The notes beneath the pieces were generated by a model, which saw only the letters and a program-made list of their open reading frames with translations, ran no database searches and was not told where the DNA came from. Source: Tricholoma matsutake (taxonomy: Eukaryota > Basidiomycota > Agaricomycetes > Agaricales > Tricholomataceae). Taken from it: a DNA stretch of 64,000 bases. Within the stretch, counting starts at the first letter, position 1, and the number at the start of each line of letters is the position of its first letter. Positions 44,012-56,586 of this stretch are shown here, piece by piece. Where the stretch lies: positions 496,001 to 560,000 of the forward strand of contig AP026550.1 of NCBI GenBank assembly GCA_026075535.2, read 5' to 3'. The position numbers and the translations under genes were made by a program.

Positions 44012-47000
44012 TCACTTGTGCCGCCGCCGTTTAGCTATTGGGTATTCATGTTGTGGTTGGCATTTGCGACCTATTGGTTGTGTGACATCGGAGAAGGAAT
44101 GCATGAGGGCAACATCATCGGTATCAGTGGGAGAGGTAGAGGTGTTATCGATTACTGTTGAAACTCCATGTTCTGCACATGTATCATCTTCACAGTTCCT
44201 GCCATCGCCAGCTTCTTGTCCATCATCTTCATCGTCACTTTCTGCCTGCAATGACACTTTTAACTGGGATGGGTTTCATTCAATGCTGTGAAGGTGCGAG
44301 AATTTTTCAAGTTGAGCTTGATACTTTTCTAATGAGTTTTCAGTGTTCATAGTTGTTGTGTCGCTGTGACTGCTGTCAGGTAGAATGATACTTGCAATGC
44401 TGGCTTCGGTCAGATCGTAATTTTTCATAGATTGAGAAGCTCGTTGTTTTTCAGTGTCTGTACCAGATCTTAGGAGCGTGATCACATTTAATAATTCTAA
44501 TTGTTCATTCTCTTTGCGCACATCTTCAGATTGGCAACAGCAAATTTTGTGACGGTCAAATGGTCTCAAGATCAGTAGACCATCAAGAGAGCGAGCATGG
44601 GATATCATCACATATGGTGCTTCGGTTCCTCTGCAAGATTGAAGATCTACAATCACGTTGCTCAGAGTTTGTCCTTGAGCCCGATGAGCAGTCATAGCAA
44701 ACGCGGGCAAAATTGGTACTTGTGTACGTTGAATTCTGCATTTACACTTTGTAAACGGATGATCTCTGTAGAGTCTGTTAAAATTGGCAGATGGTGTACA
44801 TGTAAGGTTCCCATGATGTTGTCGGTGCTATCGTTGATGTTCACGATGACTGATTTCAAGTGCCGGCACCCATTGTCGTCAGTATGATATCGAATATGAG
44901 TCAGGGTGCCTCGACTCCCATTTACAATTCCACCTTTGACATCAAAATTTTGAGAGATTAGCACAGGCATGCCTAACACGAGAGGGATTCGGCTGAGACG
45001 CTGTTGAGTCTGACCAGATGGTAGGTGAGCCAGATAATCTCTTAGATGTGGTTCGTTAATTTTTGACTTGTGATGTTTATCTTCAGCGTAGTACCAATGT
45101 AATTCTTGTCCCGTTTGTCTCGCAAATGCAGAAGCGGCTTCTACATTGATTGCGTCTTTTGCCGCGTTATCGTACACGATCACTGGAGCATGTCGCCACG
45201 GTTCGCTATTAAAGGAGATGTTCATTCCAGGTCTGATCACACGGCTGTTCAACAGATCGAAATCGTAGGCAGTACATCGGCCTTCACGTAACCGTGCAAG
45301 TAACTCAACAAACTGTTTATTATCGTTGCCAATTTGTCGTTCTGATCGACGAAGAATGATTACTGTTGTGACCGTGAGCCAGAGTAATTTCCTGAACACA
45401 ATTTTCTGATGTTGAGTTGTTGCTGCTCGCTCTCGCATATCGATATGTGAATATAATCTGGTCTCTTTCACAGGTGGCAGCTGGCCAAAGTCTCCGGCAA
45501 AGATGATATTAATTCCTCCAAAAGCTTGAGGATCACCTTTAGCAAAACTGAGTGCCTCACTGATTTGACCACAAAATTGACAGCTGATCATCGACACTTC
45601 ATCAATAAGTAGGTAATCGATGCCTTCCCACATCGCCATTAAATCTCGATGAGATTTATCATTCAATTTCTTGCTCTTCTTCGTGCTTAAACACAGAAGA
45701 GAATGAAGAGTCATGCCAGAAATGTGATGAGCAGCGATGCCCATGTACGATGACAGTCGGAAGCATCTTGGTTGGCCTCTCTGCTCAAAGAAGTCTTTCA
45801 CAGTGTTGATAACTCTAGTTTTTCCTGTTCCAGCAGCACCGGATATGAACATTCTCAACGGGTTGTCATGCTGATGTAGGCTATGTTCGGTGATGATTCT
45901 GAATGCTTGAAGTTGCTCTGGATTCAATAACTATTTGTGTGCTAATTGGTCCGTATCAACAGTGTTTGCCAGCATACGATTATCAGACTGGAGTTCAGTT
46001 GAAGGCATCAAGCATTCTAGTGCTCTTAAACTCGTCGGGACTTCAACACTGTTTCCGTCAATGATGGCGGTACTCGTGCTTGCACTGTCTGCAATTGAGG
46101 TCAGAGAGATACTGTCATCTGCGTGAGCAGTTGTCCTTTGCTTCCATGTATCACGACGACGTTCATATTCGGTCTTCCACATGCTTTCTGGATCAACGGA
46201 ATTAAGATGCAGTTGTTCGACATGGACATAGTCAGCTGGTGAAAGACTGTAACGAGCATCTGACGGTGTTACATCAAATAAGCCTCCTTGTTCAGCATGA
46301 TCCACACAGTCAAGTGTATTGAAATTCGTACAGTTTTTCTGTTCTGAATAACAATCATTGATTGACTCTAAATGTTGCAGGATTTGCGAATCATCAATGC
46401 CTCCAAGTGCATCTTCAACGGCCGCAGTATCATCGCCAGCGATCTCGGGTGCCAATCGCAACTGGTGGGTACGGCGCTCACAGAAATGATCGTTGTGGCT
46501 GTCTTTACATTCATGCAACAACTGCATGTTGTTCATCATTTGTTTAAATTCTTCAGAACATAGCGTACTAGTGTTAAAATTCTCAAACGCTGTTTCCCAT
46601 GATTCTTGTGGTGTCCACAAATCGAATGCAGTTTGCCATGGTTTGAACAGTATCAACATCAGACGACAATACCTTGCGTATGTCTCTCGCCGGTCTCGCC
46701 TTGGAACAGAGCCTATCAAGACAGGAACACATCGTGAATTTGAATGGATAATCTTCAACGCATGCGTGTAACATTCTTCATGAGGTGTCTTAAACCGGTA
46801 CGTCGATCTTGTCTTGTTCGGGAACATGAGAATGTCATCTAGGTTCACGTCTTCTAAATCGTCGATTTGTGATACCCGCGGTGCTTTAACCTTCTCTGTC
46901 TGAGCACAAAACTCCCATAATGTCAAGGATTGCAAAACCTCGGATCGACATATATAATCTGTGAGTTGTGATGAGTGCGCTACGATCTCATCACCATCTC

Positions 47001-50000
47001 CTAAGGAAATTCCTATCTCATCGTGCTCAACGACATCTTCTGGCGGGAATTTTTCATCAACATCAGCGGATCTATCAGCCTCTTCATTTTCGCCCTGTAT
47101 CTCCTCGTCTCCTTCATTCAACGTTGTGCCTTGTATACGCTTCTTGTTATCGGCATCGGAGAGTTGGTAACATTCTGGACTGGGATCTTCACTGTTGACG
47201 GCAGCTTCAAACGAGGTCCAGAACAAGTTTTTAAATTCATGACTAGTGAAATGATCTTCTAACTCAAGTAAATACGACATTACCTGCTGTGATGATAGCT
47301 CTTGGTGTGCGATCATGGCGTGGGCACATTTCTGCAACATGTGCTTAGCTCGAACGGTGGGTTCATCATCCCAAGGATTATACTCTCCTACTTTGCAAAC
47401 TGCCATTTCCAGCGCAGCATAAGCAACATGCGCCTTCAGCTGAGCCTTAGAGATGTAATCCGTAATGTAGTACAAGATCGCTTTTGCAGATTCACCAGAA
47501 CCGACGAATTTGATGTCCATGTTGCAACGAATGGCAGCAAGAATTGTGTCGTTGAAATTATTCACCATCCCGTCCAATCGTCTTAAATCGATCTCGCCTG
47601 TGTCCGGGTCCACAACGGTGTCCAATAAGCAATGACGTTCGTCGAGATCAAATCGACATTCTTTTTTCTCTGAATCCTTGCAGTACTTATAACAAGTGGA
47701 CCGATGGCTATGACATTGACATTGCTCAGCAAGATGATGGAGATCCTTAACACGCTCTGCAAATGAAGACTGTGCTCGACATCCTCGGTTCATTCCTCGA
47801 ACCGAACACGGATGGTGCGTCGATGATGGAACTGTTAGAGTAGGGTCGGGATCATCAGGTACGCACGTAGAGATGGAGTCTTCTAAGAAATTCAACAGGC
47901 GAATTTTGAAACTGTCATCCTGCAGGACTCGATTCTTAATTTCATCGGGGTTCAATCCTCCTTCTAGCCATATGAGCATATGACAGTGTAAAGACCCTCT
48001 GCCTTGAGCTTCGACACATCCATAGTAACCTTTGACAACTCCGAAAATCCCTTCTTGTGAATGTTCCCCATTAGCATTGCAACCAAGTAGAGAATGGATG
48101 AATGCCTTCATGTAGATGTTGAAAAACTTTGCGGCCACCGCTGGATTTCGAGCGACTAAGAGTGCTTGTTCCCAATAGTTAGGTACCTGAACTGATCGAT
48201 ATCGATGTCAGAACCTGCCAAAATTTTAACGAGAGGGTTGTACACATCAGCAGGATTGATGGTTATGAAAAACGTAGGCATTCCAAACTGAGTGATCATC
48301 GCGCGAATCTGATTGCGCATGTCGATCCGTGCTGCAGAAGATCCAGGTACATGGCTGTTGATCACACGAACCTCTTGCATTAACTTTAATACTCGGCGCT
48401 CCTCATCATCATAAGCCGTCTTGAAGTCTCCTCGAACAACTCTTTCTAGGACTCGATGAATAACATCCGGAGATGCAGTAGCAAATGTGTTCGCTACAGA
48501 CGAGAAGTTTCTGCACTTTGTCTTCAAGCTTGTGTGTAATAGCAATGTCCGTCTCTGTATCATATTAAATGCTGTAAATAGAAATGAGGAGTGCTCTTGA
48601 AATCTACGATCCGCCAAGTTCAGGAAATGTTTAATGTGCCGCTTGAACGATATCGGTTCTTTGCGTCTCGGATCCTCGGGTCCACCTACTCCAAATGGGT
48701 ACAACGTCGGATACAGTTTGGGAAATAGTCGAGGATTAACAAATTCGTTTTCAGGATTAGGTTCATGAGGAATTTGGAGATAGCCTCCCTTCTTCTGGAT
48801 ATGTGATAATGCCGCTGCTCGCAGCTCGTTGGAAGACGCATGACCATCGATATCTGATATCACCACTTTTTGGAATGCTATCTCAGCATCAGGGGGCGGC
48901 TGCTGATGGACACTCGACGTTGTAGAAGGTGTGAGCTCATCGTATCGTGAGGTTAGAACATCGTCATCTGTGTGTGATTGTACATGTTCTACGTGAAATG
49001 GTAGAAGGTCGTTCATTGGTAAGCTGTTTAATACATCGTAGTTGATGTCGATGTCAGCATACAACGGATTATGAGCTTTTAGCCATATCAATGCTTCTCG
49101 AACTTTCTGGGCACGTACTGCGAGAGGTTTAGCTTTATCTCGAAGCCATTCACGAGATGGAGGTGTCGAACCAACGAAGATGACACATATGAAAGATGTG
49201 ATTTCTTGTACGGAGGGTGGAAGCACTGTGGCCACTCGTTGAGGCTGCTGAGGATAAATAATTATGTTCCCATGAAATCCTCGTTGAGTTTGGGGAAAGG
49301 TGAGATTAGACTGTTGCTCACTCAGTTGAACGATCCAACATTTTGCGCGACACAGAGCGATCATGGATTCTTCAATCAACATCAAATCTTGTAATTCAGA
49401 GGGTACTGTTCCAAGAGCCGTGTGGTTCGCGAGCGCAAGGGCAGGTAATTTGTGGTGTTTAACAGAGTTCCAACATGACGAACAAAGATTGAGTTCGTAC
49501 GCCGTATCATCTTCATTCCGATCACCATCAATCATTCGATGCACTTGACGCACACCTGATGGATCCAACAGCGCGTCTCTCAGAATGCCTGTAGTGAATG
49601 GATGAGGTATTGCAAAATTAGGATGGATTTCGGACTGAGCATTATCTGAGCCACGAAAGCAGTTCAGATCTACAGAGTCAGCAGAGAACCATTCGCAATC
49701 CGATACTGGGCGTGATTCCGCACAGCATGCGCATGTCATATTCTGAAGAGCTTGACTAGAAGTCTCCATTCGAAACAACTGAGTGATCTTATCTTTTAAT
49801 GTCTGTGGTACCATCTGTGGCCAATTTTCTCGAAGACGAGTCGTTCTGGAGGTTATTGATGGAAAAGTACGAGAAGATTGTCCATTCGCTGCTTTTCCTT
49901 TCCGAAGACCATTTACATAGTGCTTCAAACAACGCCGCAAAACGGAGGTCGAAGATTTAGAATCATGTTGTATGTTGTACAACTGAAGCAAGCGACATAG

Positions 50001-51237
50001 AGGTCGACGCCGAACATTGCTACCTATTTGAGATTTAAAAAAAATACGGAGCTCGTTCTGATTATCAGGTATCTGCGGCAACTCAGACGGACAATCTTCT
50101 CGCAATTTGACGCATGCCGGAGGAAGCACTGGAACAGATTTACTGAGTTGAGTACATTTTGCATCCGCAATGTGAGCAACCACCGAGTTTTTGATGTCGT
50201 GTATCGTCCCCACAGGAGATAAGCCGTGACTGGCAGCTATCGCTAACGCTTCTGGTCTTACGCACTTTTCAAATCCGTCAAACATTGTCTGGAAGCTTGG
50301 ATACTCATTTTCTTCTAAGGAACAATGTCGGGCTTGCAACCAACGTATTAGCTGAGAATGCTCAACAACAGCAGCCTTATAAGAGTATCCAAGGCTACTA
50401 TATATTACTTGAAGAATATCAACAGGGGCTTTGAGAATTTGATCAGAAATAAGTAACGAGAGATCGAGAGCATCATTACGCTTTACAATGGATTGACATC
50501 CGATATTGGAATGATAGACACAAAGCCCATTGACGAGATGATGGATAAGCGCCATAACAGAGGCATGAAAGTCTTTTTCACGCAGAGGAATACCATGAGA
50601 TATAAGCAAAGCTTCTGATTCGGAAGAGCGAACTCCAGAATAAAGTGCACACGCAGGATTTAATAATATTTCGTGAATAATTGGGAGATTTTTAGAAATC
50701 GACATAGAATTCGAAGCGGATGACGACGGGTTGATAGCGATCGGAAGATCGCATTCAAATTCATCGTCGGCGTGTTCGACAGGTTCCATAAGTCTATCAA
50801 CATCTGTAATTGAACAGCTTTCAAATTGTTATGGATAGAAAACGATGAACGAACGCACCTGCGATTTCTGACCGTTGTTCATTCTGAGGACAGATGGGGC
50901 TTATCACGCCTTCGGAAATGGCATATTCTCGATAATATGAAATCCAGTCTTTGCCAAGCACCAGTTCAGAAGTTAACTCTTCGTCGACATGCAAATCGAC
51001 CACAGAAGTAAGTTTTCCGCTCCCCATATCGGCATTCACAGGCAACGAGACATATTCCGTTGACTCAGGGATCTTCAACAGACAAGCAAAGCGCCGAGAG
51101 ATTCTACAAGTAGGTTGCTGATTGTCGAAAATGGCCGGTACTGATTTGCCAAGGATACGAGCGGTGGACATGATAGACAGATTCAACGAAGATGAGGTTG
51201 AGAAAATATTTACGCATGATCGAGGGCGATGCGACAT
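44012..51237 (-). pseudogene. Helitron RepHel: replication initiator plus PIF1-family helicase
   Basis: ATG at 51237. A 55-nt intron (50804-50858, GTGCGT...TTACAG) joins the N-terminal exon (ELVLGKDWISYYREY) in frame to the long ORF. In order: an N-terminal zinc/unknown region (CACCAESRPVSDCEWF), the Helitron-like domain (MRNQIRAMITQFGMPTFFIT), the Rep HUH motif HCHMLIWL with tyrosines in YYITDYISKAQL, then the PIF1 helicase. The helicase has Walker A GAAGTGKT, Walker B LLIDEVSM, motif III FAGDFGQLPP and motif VI AFAMTAHRAQGQTL. A basic tail (IAKRRRHK) ends at TGA 44012. One-base frameshifts near 48182 and 44755-44775 and a TGA at 44276 (CGA expected) disable it. It would nick and peel the Helitron for rolling-circle transposition. 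Confidence 0.93.
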
Positions 51238-51387
51238 GATCTGAGACAAAATCCGTGGATTGCTTCACTTATCAATTTAGATCAGGTGATTGGGAGCCAA
51301 TGAAAACTGGACACATCAGCGTTGGGCATCGGGCATTTGCATCTCGTTGTCCATCCAACCCTAAAACCCACTACTAAAGTAGTGGGA

Positions 51388-51605
51388 ATTGTCCGAAACC
51401 ACAGGCTGGGAAATCGATGGCACAACACACGACATATCTTGACTCTGGCTTCCTGAAAGGTTGGCTCCTGCCGAGAGGAACGACTCAGTCAACTCACAGT
51501 CACGAAAAATTACGCACTTCAAATGTCAGGGCGCAGTGGTCTTACTGGTGGTTGTAATTACAAGAGCTATTGTCCGCCGCATGAGACGAAAGCCTAGCTT
51601 GTCAC
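51388..51605. other. Intergenic between Helitron and oxidoreductase
   Basis: About 220 bp forming the 3' flank of the oxidoreductase gene and the 5' flank of the Helitron. No gene or continuation of the truncated gypsy element is visible here. Confidence 0.5.
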
Positions 51606-52828
51606 TCAAATCGCTGAAACGCTGGTGGGGCGCAATGGCAGTCCACTCTTATGATAAACATCATCAATCGTCTGCATCTCCAACACGCTCTCTTCATGCG
51701 TAATCCAATGTGCCGGCCGTTTTCCCCTCATCTTATCTACGAATGCCTCCAGCTGGTACCGATAAGTTGACCAATACGGCTTGCCACGGTCATCGCCCCA
51801 CTGCGGCCCGCCCGTGTAGTGCTTCTCGTACGTAGTGTTACCCGTCTCTTTCTCCGTGATCTGAATGTAATGATACACATGCGGCATCATGGCGTTGTAA
51901 AAGTATATCTTGGCTTTCTCCGTCTCGACCTCAATGGAAGGCAATTCCCAAAGTCGAGGAACAATGCCCATTACCCACGCACGCTTCATATCGGTGTATA
52001 CAGTGCTGACGACGTCGTACCCATCCCCGGTCTTGAATCGCATCGTAGCGTTCATAGAGCTGTCCATACGGTGATCGTGCTCCGTTAGCTGCGCCTTGGC
52101 AGTGGTTACCTCCTCAGGCGCGCCTGCTTTGAGTGCATATCGCGTGAACGACAGCACGTACGTCAGATCCATCAAGCTCCCGCCGGAAAGATCGTACTGC
52201 CAACGGATATCGTTCTCAGATATCGATGGAGTGCAAGTCATCTTGGCATTGGTAGAGATGATTTTGCCATATTTTCCGCTGTCGAGGATGAGGCGGAAAT
52301 AATGCGCAGCCGGATGGAACTGCCAGTGAAACGCTTCCATAAGAACCTTGCCGCATTCTTCGGCTTTGGCTACGAGTTTTCTCGCTTCAACTGCGTTGGA
52401 AGTGAAGGGCTTCTCGAGAAGGACATGTTTGCCCGCTTCTAGGGCTTTACTAGCCCATTCAAAGTGGAGCCCATTAGGAAGAGGAATATAGACAAAGTCT
52501 ACCTCGGGGTCAGCAAGCAGCTCATTGTAAGACCCATACGACTTCTGAAAACCATGCTTGCGAGCGATGGATTGGGCAGTGGAGGCATCGCGTGAGGCGA
52601 TAGCGTACAACTCTACGTCGGGGTGACTCTGGGCTGGGAAAATAACTGAGACAAGGGTAAGAATGGTGTTAGTCTGGACGATTTTGAGAACTCACTCGCA
52701 ACGCTGTTAATCTTCGCTGAAGAAAGAACACCGAGCTTCAACGGCTGCTCTGCCTTCCTGGGGGTTGGGTAGAGCCAGGAATATACGTATTGTTGACAGT
52801 AAGTGAGATATGACAGTGCGACAGCCAT
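51606..52828 (-). CDS. Gfo/Idh/MocA-family NAD(P)-dependent oxidoreductase
   Basis: Exon 1 52696-52828, a 50-nt intron (52646-52695, GTGAGT...CTCAG), exon 2 51606-52645; 390 aa without stops. The N-terminal segment SYLTYCQQYVYSWLY may be a short membrane anchor or signal. The Rossmann part follows (LKLGVLSSAKINSVA, YAIASRDASTAQSIARKHG, VDFVYIPLPNGLHFEWASKA) with the family signature AGKHVLLEKPFTSNA, where EKP holds the conserved lysine. The C-terminal sheet domain includes EAFHWQFHPAAHYFRLIL and GGSLMDLTYVLSF. Closest recognised subfamily by pattern is dimeric dihydrodiol/D-xylose dehydrogenase. The substrate cannot be told from sequence. It is intact, CpG-rich and apparently a host gene. Confidence 0.92.
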
Positions 52829-52884
52829 GTTGGTGTGGAATCAAGTGTGAATCGGTTTGTTTTATATTGTGATCTCTTTTACAG

Positions 52885-52892
52885 TGACGTCA
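52885..52892. promoter_or_regulatory. CRE-type site TGACGTCA upstream of the oxidoreductase
   Basis: A perfect 8-bp palindrome TGACGTCA lies 57 bp upstream of the start codon, at a promoter-proximal position. It is the consensus for ATF/CREB-type bZIP factors, which in fungi often control stress genes. A single match is only suggestive. Confidence 0.4.
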
Positions 52893-53286
52893 GACTGAAA
52901 CCCATGATTCATGGCGCCAAGACAAAATCACGTTCATTTCAATTTTAAGCCTATGGAACATGAACGTTCCCAGTCAAAATCGCGTCGGAGCTGAGCGAGA
53001 TCAATCGAATATATGTTCCGAGTTCTCAGTATTGAGCACTCGGTCTTTACAACCTGAGCCCCGCAAAATCTGATGGGTCTGTCATCTATTCGTGCGGGTT
53101 TAGCTGGTCGGTGTCTGAAAAATCCTAGCTTGGCGGCACTTCTATATCTACAGTGGGCTCAGAGACTGGGGCCTGGTGTTCTAAGGTCTAGTAAGCATAT
53201 AGAATACATGTAAATATTTATGATAGCTCAATTCCAAACTTTCAGAAGTACAGAGGGAGCCAAAATTATTCTATTCGCAAATTCAT
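52893..53286. other. Promoter-side intergenic sequence
   Basis: About 390 bp with no gene. It contains ACATGAACGTTCC near 52968 and moderate GC content. The foldback element begins at its distal end. Confidence 0.5.
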
Positions 53287-54152
53287 TACTATATCGCCCA
53301 ATTGGTCTGAAATCTCCCAGGGAGTCTGAAATTCAATTTGTACATTTTATCTGCTTGTGCAATCCCCCCGGAGTTTTACGGGATCTAATTGACTAGTAGT
53401 AACGGATGTATGTATGATTTGACTAAGGAATACAAGCTGTGGAAGCAGTCGAGAAACAGTAGCCGGAGTGATCAAACAGTGATACAAATGAAAATGTCTT
53501 GTTCACCATGGCAAAAATCACTCCCAAAGCCCGAAAAAAAATTGACAGGACACCTACACTAGACCAAACTACGGTAACACACTCTCTTCAAGTCTCCGGG
53601 GTGGTGAGCCCATGTTCAAGGGCGAGGAGAGACAGTGTGACAAAACTCATCGAAATTCAAGGTCCGCCCAGAAACAGTATGTAGTGTACGCGCTTTACAT
53701 TTGCTTGTGATTTCTCGTGCCTCAGCATCTCGAGGCCACTTGCCGTTGAGCCGGCCAGTGGACATTCAATTTTACCGTGACAAAGTGTGACAAAATTGAC
53801 AGTGTCCCTTCATCGCTCTCGAACATGGGCACAACACCCCCGGAGATTTGAAGAGAGCGTGCTACCGTAGTCTGGTATAGTGTAGGTGTCCTGTCAATTT
53901 TTTTCGGGCTTTGGGAGTGATTTTTGCCATGGTGAACAAGACATTTTCATTTGTATCACTGTTTGATCACTCCGGCTACTGTTTCTCGACTGCTTCCACA
54001 GCTTGTATTCCTTAGTCAAATCATACATACATCCGTTACTACTAGTCAATTAGACCCCGTAAAACTCCGGGGGGGATTGCACAAGCAGATAAAATGTAGA
54101 AATTGAATTTCAGACTCCCTGGGAGATTTCAGACCAATTGGGCGATATAGTA
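53287..54152. mobile_element. Foldback element made of two inverted mariner-like 5' ends
   Basis: The left arm (53289 to about 53650) and right arm (about 53795-54150) are inverted copies over some 350 bp. The ends CTATATCGCCCAATTGG and its complement are flanked by TA on both sides, the target of Tc1/mariner elements. Each arm contains CACCATGGCAAAAATCAC, an ATG followed by MAKITPKARKKIDR, which resembles the start of a mariner-type transposase DNA-binding region. The longest frame is 53499-53684. There is no catalytic domain. The arms differ at several positions in the loop-proximal part. The element lies 450 bp upstream of the oxidoreductase start. Confidence 0.75.
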
Positions 54153-54401
54153 CTGACTTCCAAAAATATCTGTTACCACGTGACCCGTGACCCGTGACGA
54201 TCCACTTTCAAGTTGAAACGCGCGAGTTTAAAGTACTTGTCGTAGTTATGTACTACTTTAAACTCGAAAATCAGTTCTACCTGTACTTTTTTTAATACTG
54301 TAATACTGAGTATCATTTCTATCAGTAGTTAATGGATTCATATATTCTTGAAGGTATGGTGTCAATTGGGTGTCAAAGTAGTTTCTGTTGATGCTCAAAT
54401 A
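54153..54401. other. Short spacer with a small hairpin
   Basis: Tandem TGACCCG motifs at 54180-54198, and the inverted pair GAGTTTAAAGTA / TACTTTAAACTC spanning about 54225-54268. No gene. Confidence 0.5.
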
Positions 54402-56578
54402 TAGGGATGGTAAGGTTCGGTTCGGTCTGGTTCTTTAAGGGATTTTGGAGAACCCAGAACCGGACTATTGGTTCGGTCCATAGATTATAGCGAACCTTGG
54501 ACTGGACTGTTGGTTCAGTTCAAAATGGTCAGGTTCTGGTTCTCAAGTGGTCCAAACCATGAACTGGACATAGATATGTGCTTGATTAATTGGCTCCAAA
54601 GAATCAACATCTTCGTACCACTGTATGTCTTTTGTGTCGAGAAGCTTTCCATCTGGTCCAATGGTGCAGTCTGACATTGTTGGTACAGAGTTTGTTATAG
54701 TTATGCTGTACAAAGCATTAACTGGAGATGTAGCAAAGACAGAAAACATTGCTCATTTTAAATGCTGCAGTATTTTGTCTCTCTGGAATTGCTGCAACCA
54801 CATTTGAGCTAAAACAATAAGATAGGCACAACACTATGCATCAAGTGCCCTGAATTAATGCCAGGAAAAGTCAAACAACAATAAATTTTCTCTGAAGACC
54901 ATGCACCACACGCTGTGCAAAGTCCGGTGCACAATCTGGAATTATGTTCAGAATTGTGCTCGCTCTCACAGCACATGCTTGAGGCAGTAAAATAGAATAC
55001 ATACAGGCAAAATGTTGAACTAGAAATTTGAAAGAGATCCCACAATGATGCACACAAAAGCATGCAGGTGGGTGTTTGGGTGTTCTGATGGCCGCCTTTA
55101 GTACAAGCCCAAAGCCTACAGCAATTTAGACATGATATACTTAGTGCAATGAGGACAAAGGGATGATCAGCACATCAAAAGCATGGTACAGCACCTCAAG
55201 CTAAGTCCATAAGTGCTTAAGCAATGCAGTGATGGTGACTCAGACTTGGACACAATTGTAGACCGTCAAATTGTAGACTAAGTTTGGCAAAGGCGACAAG
55301 ACAGGGAGAACTATAATGCATGAATTGTAGTGTAGAAAAGCAGGGAAGAATGTTGCATCTGGTAACCCAGTACACAATGTCATGATCAGGAGTTCGATCA
55401 ACAGTCACACTAGAAAGTTCAAGTTTTCAGATTGACTCAAAACATTGCTGAAATTAGAAGCTTCTGTAAAAAAATTAGGACAGCTAAAAACAATACCATT
55501 CACCAACATTTGGGCTGGCAGCACACCAAGGAATATGACCCCCTCCTGGAGCAGCATGGGGAAATGCAGGTAGGAGATGGGGATGTGCTTTGAGGAGGGC
55601 TTCCAGAGTTTCCTGATAATAAGTGTGCATCTGAGGGAAGTAGGTTTTAAACAATGACGATGCATGCCCAGCAATTCTCTTGATGCTGGGGTCCCTGAAC
55701 AGCTCTTCAAGGGCTAGTTGGTTTGCAGCAGTGTTTCAACAGTAAAAAGAGATAGACAGTAAGACAGACAAAGCCCACCCCAATAGTTTCAGTAGAGTCC
55801 AAAGCTGGCCCTGCCTATTTCTACCAGGGTGAAGCAGAGAATGCATAGCAGCATAATGCAGCAGCCCACTCCAACAGTTTCAGCAGAGTCCAAAGCCGGC
55901 CCCACCTACTCCTACTAGAGTGGAGCAGGGAACACATAGGGAACATGTAGAAAATGTGTAAGGAACGTCTAGAAGACGTGTAAGGAACACATAGAAGATG
56001 CACATAAGGAACATGTAGAAGAGGGGTGGAAGAGGAAGAAAACATGCACGGCTCATGAAAACCTGATGAGTGAAGATATGGTGTTCTAAAGATATTCAAC
56101 AAACAGGCAACACCAAGTGATGGAAATGAGAGAACAAGAAACCACTTAGCATACACGCCAAGTGGATGATATGGTGTTCTAAAGATATTCAACAAACAGG
56201 CAACACCAAGTGATGGAAATGAGAGAACCAGAAACCACTTAGCGCACATGCCAAGTGGATGTTATTAAGAGGCAGTAACTCTGTGGTGATTCTCTTGTTC
56301 TTTAGCGTAAAACACCAAAGACTCAAGTAAGTGGATGTGAAAGTTCTAGTGGCATGGTTGTATTGAGTTGCCTATTGTTTGGTGATGTTGATAAACAGAT
56401 GTAAACAATGTGTATGCAAGGACACATGATAAACAATGCACCTAGATGCAAGCAGCACAATTTGTGGATTAACTTATAGTACCTACATCCCATATACTAC
56501 ATACAATCTACAGGTTCATTCAGGTTCAGCTGCATTCAGGTTTGAACCATGATTCTGAACTGAACGTTACCATCCCTA
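54402..56578. mobile_element. Non-autonomous hAT element, 2.2 kb
   Basis: Ends TAGGGATGGTAAGGTTCGGT and (reverse complement) TAGGGATGGTAACGTTCAGT. Exact 8-bp duplication ctcaaata at 54394-54401 and 56579-56586. GGTTC/GAACC motifs are dense near both ends. Interior frames are short; none shows hAT core motifs. Contains a 93-bp tandem duplication (56077-56262). Confidence 0.92.
56077..56262. repeat. 93-bp tandem duplication inside the hAT element
   Basis: Two adjacent copies beginning TATGGTGTTCTAAAGATATT (56077 and 56170), nearly identical. The preceding 55925-56040 holds degenerate AAGGAACAYATAGAAGA repeats. Confidence 0.85.
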
Positions 56579-56586
56579 CTCAAATA

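Larger units (their letters stand above)
41139..51387 (-). mobile_element. Helitron with RepHel gene and two extra genes (ends tentative)
   Basis: The RepHel gene (44012-51237) defines a Helitron on the minus strand. A candidate 5' end is TCCCACTACTTTAGTAGTGGG, starting at 51387 with TC and a palindrome. A candidate 3' end is GCGCGCTACCTGG, followed by T, ending at 41139, which fits CTRR with a GC-rich palindrome AGCGCGCT before it. CCCACTACTTT also occurs near the 3' side (41169-41180). If these ends are right the element is about 10.2 kb, and both unidentified genes at 41383-43903 are inside it. The flanking dinucleotide looks like T-T rather than the classic A-T. Confidence 0.5.

Noticed and set aside
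45106..47586. Plus-strand frames within the Helitron
   Set aside because: They are opposite-strand shadows of RepHel, which has clear HUH and helicase motifs on the minus strand.
54402..56578. hAT transposase inside this element
   Set aside because: No RNase H core or dimerisation motif in any frame; only short frames and a tandem duplication.
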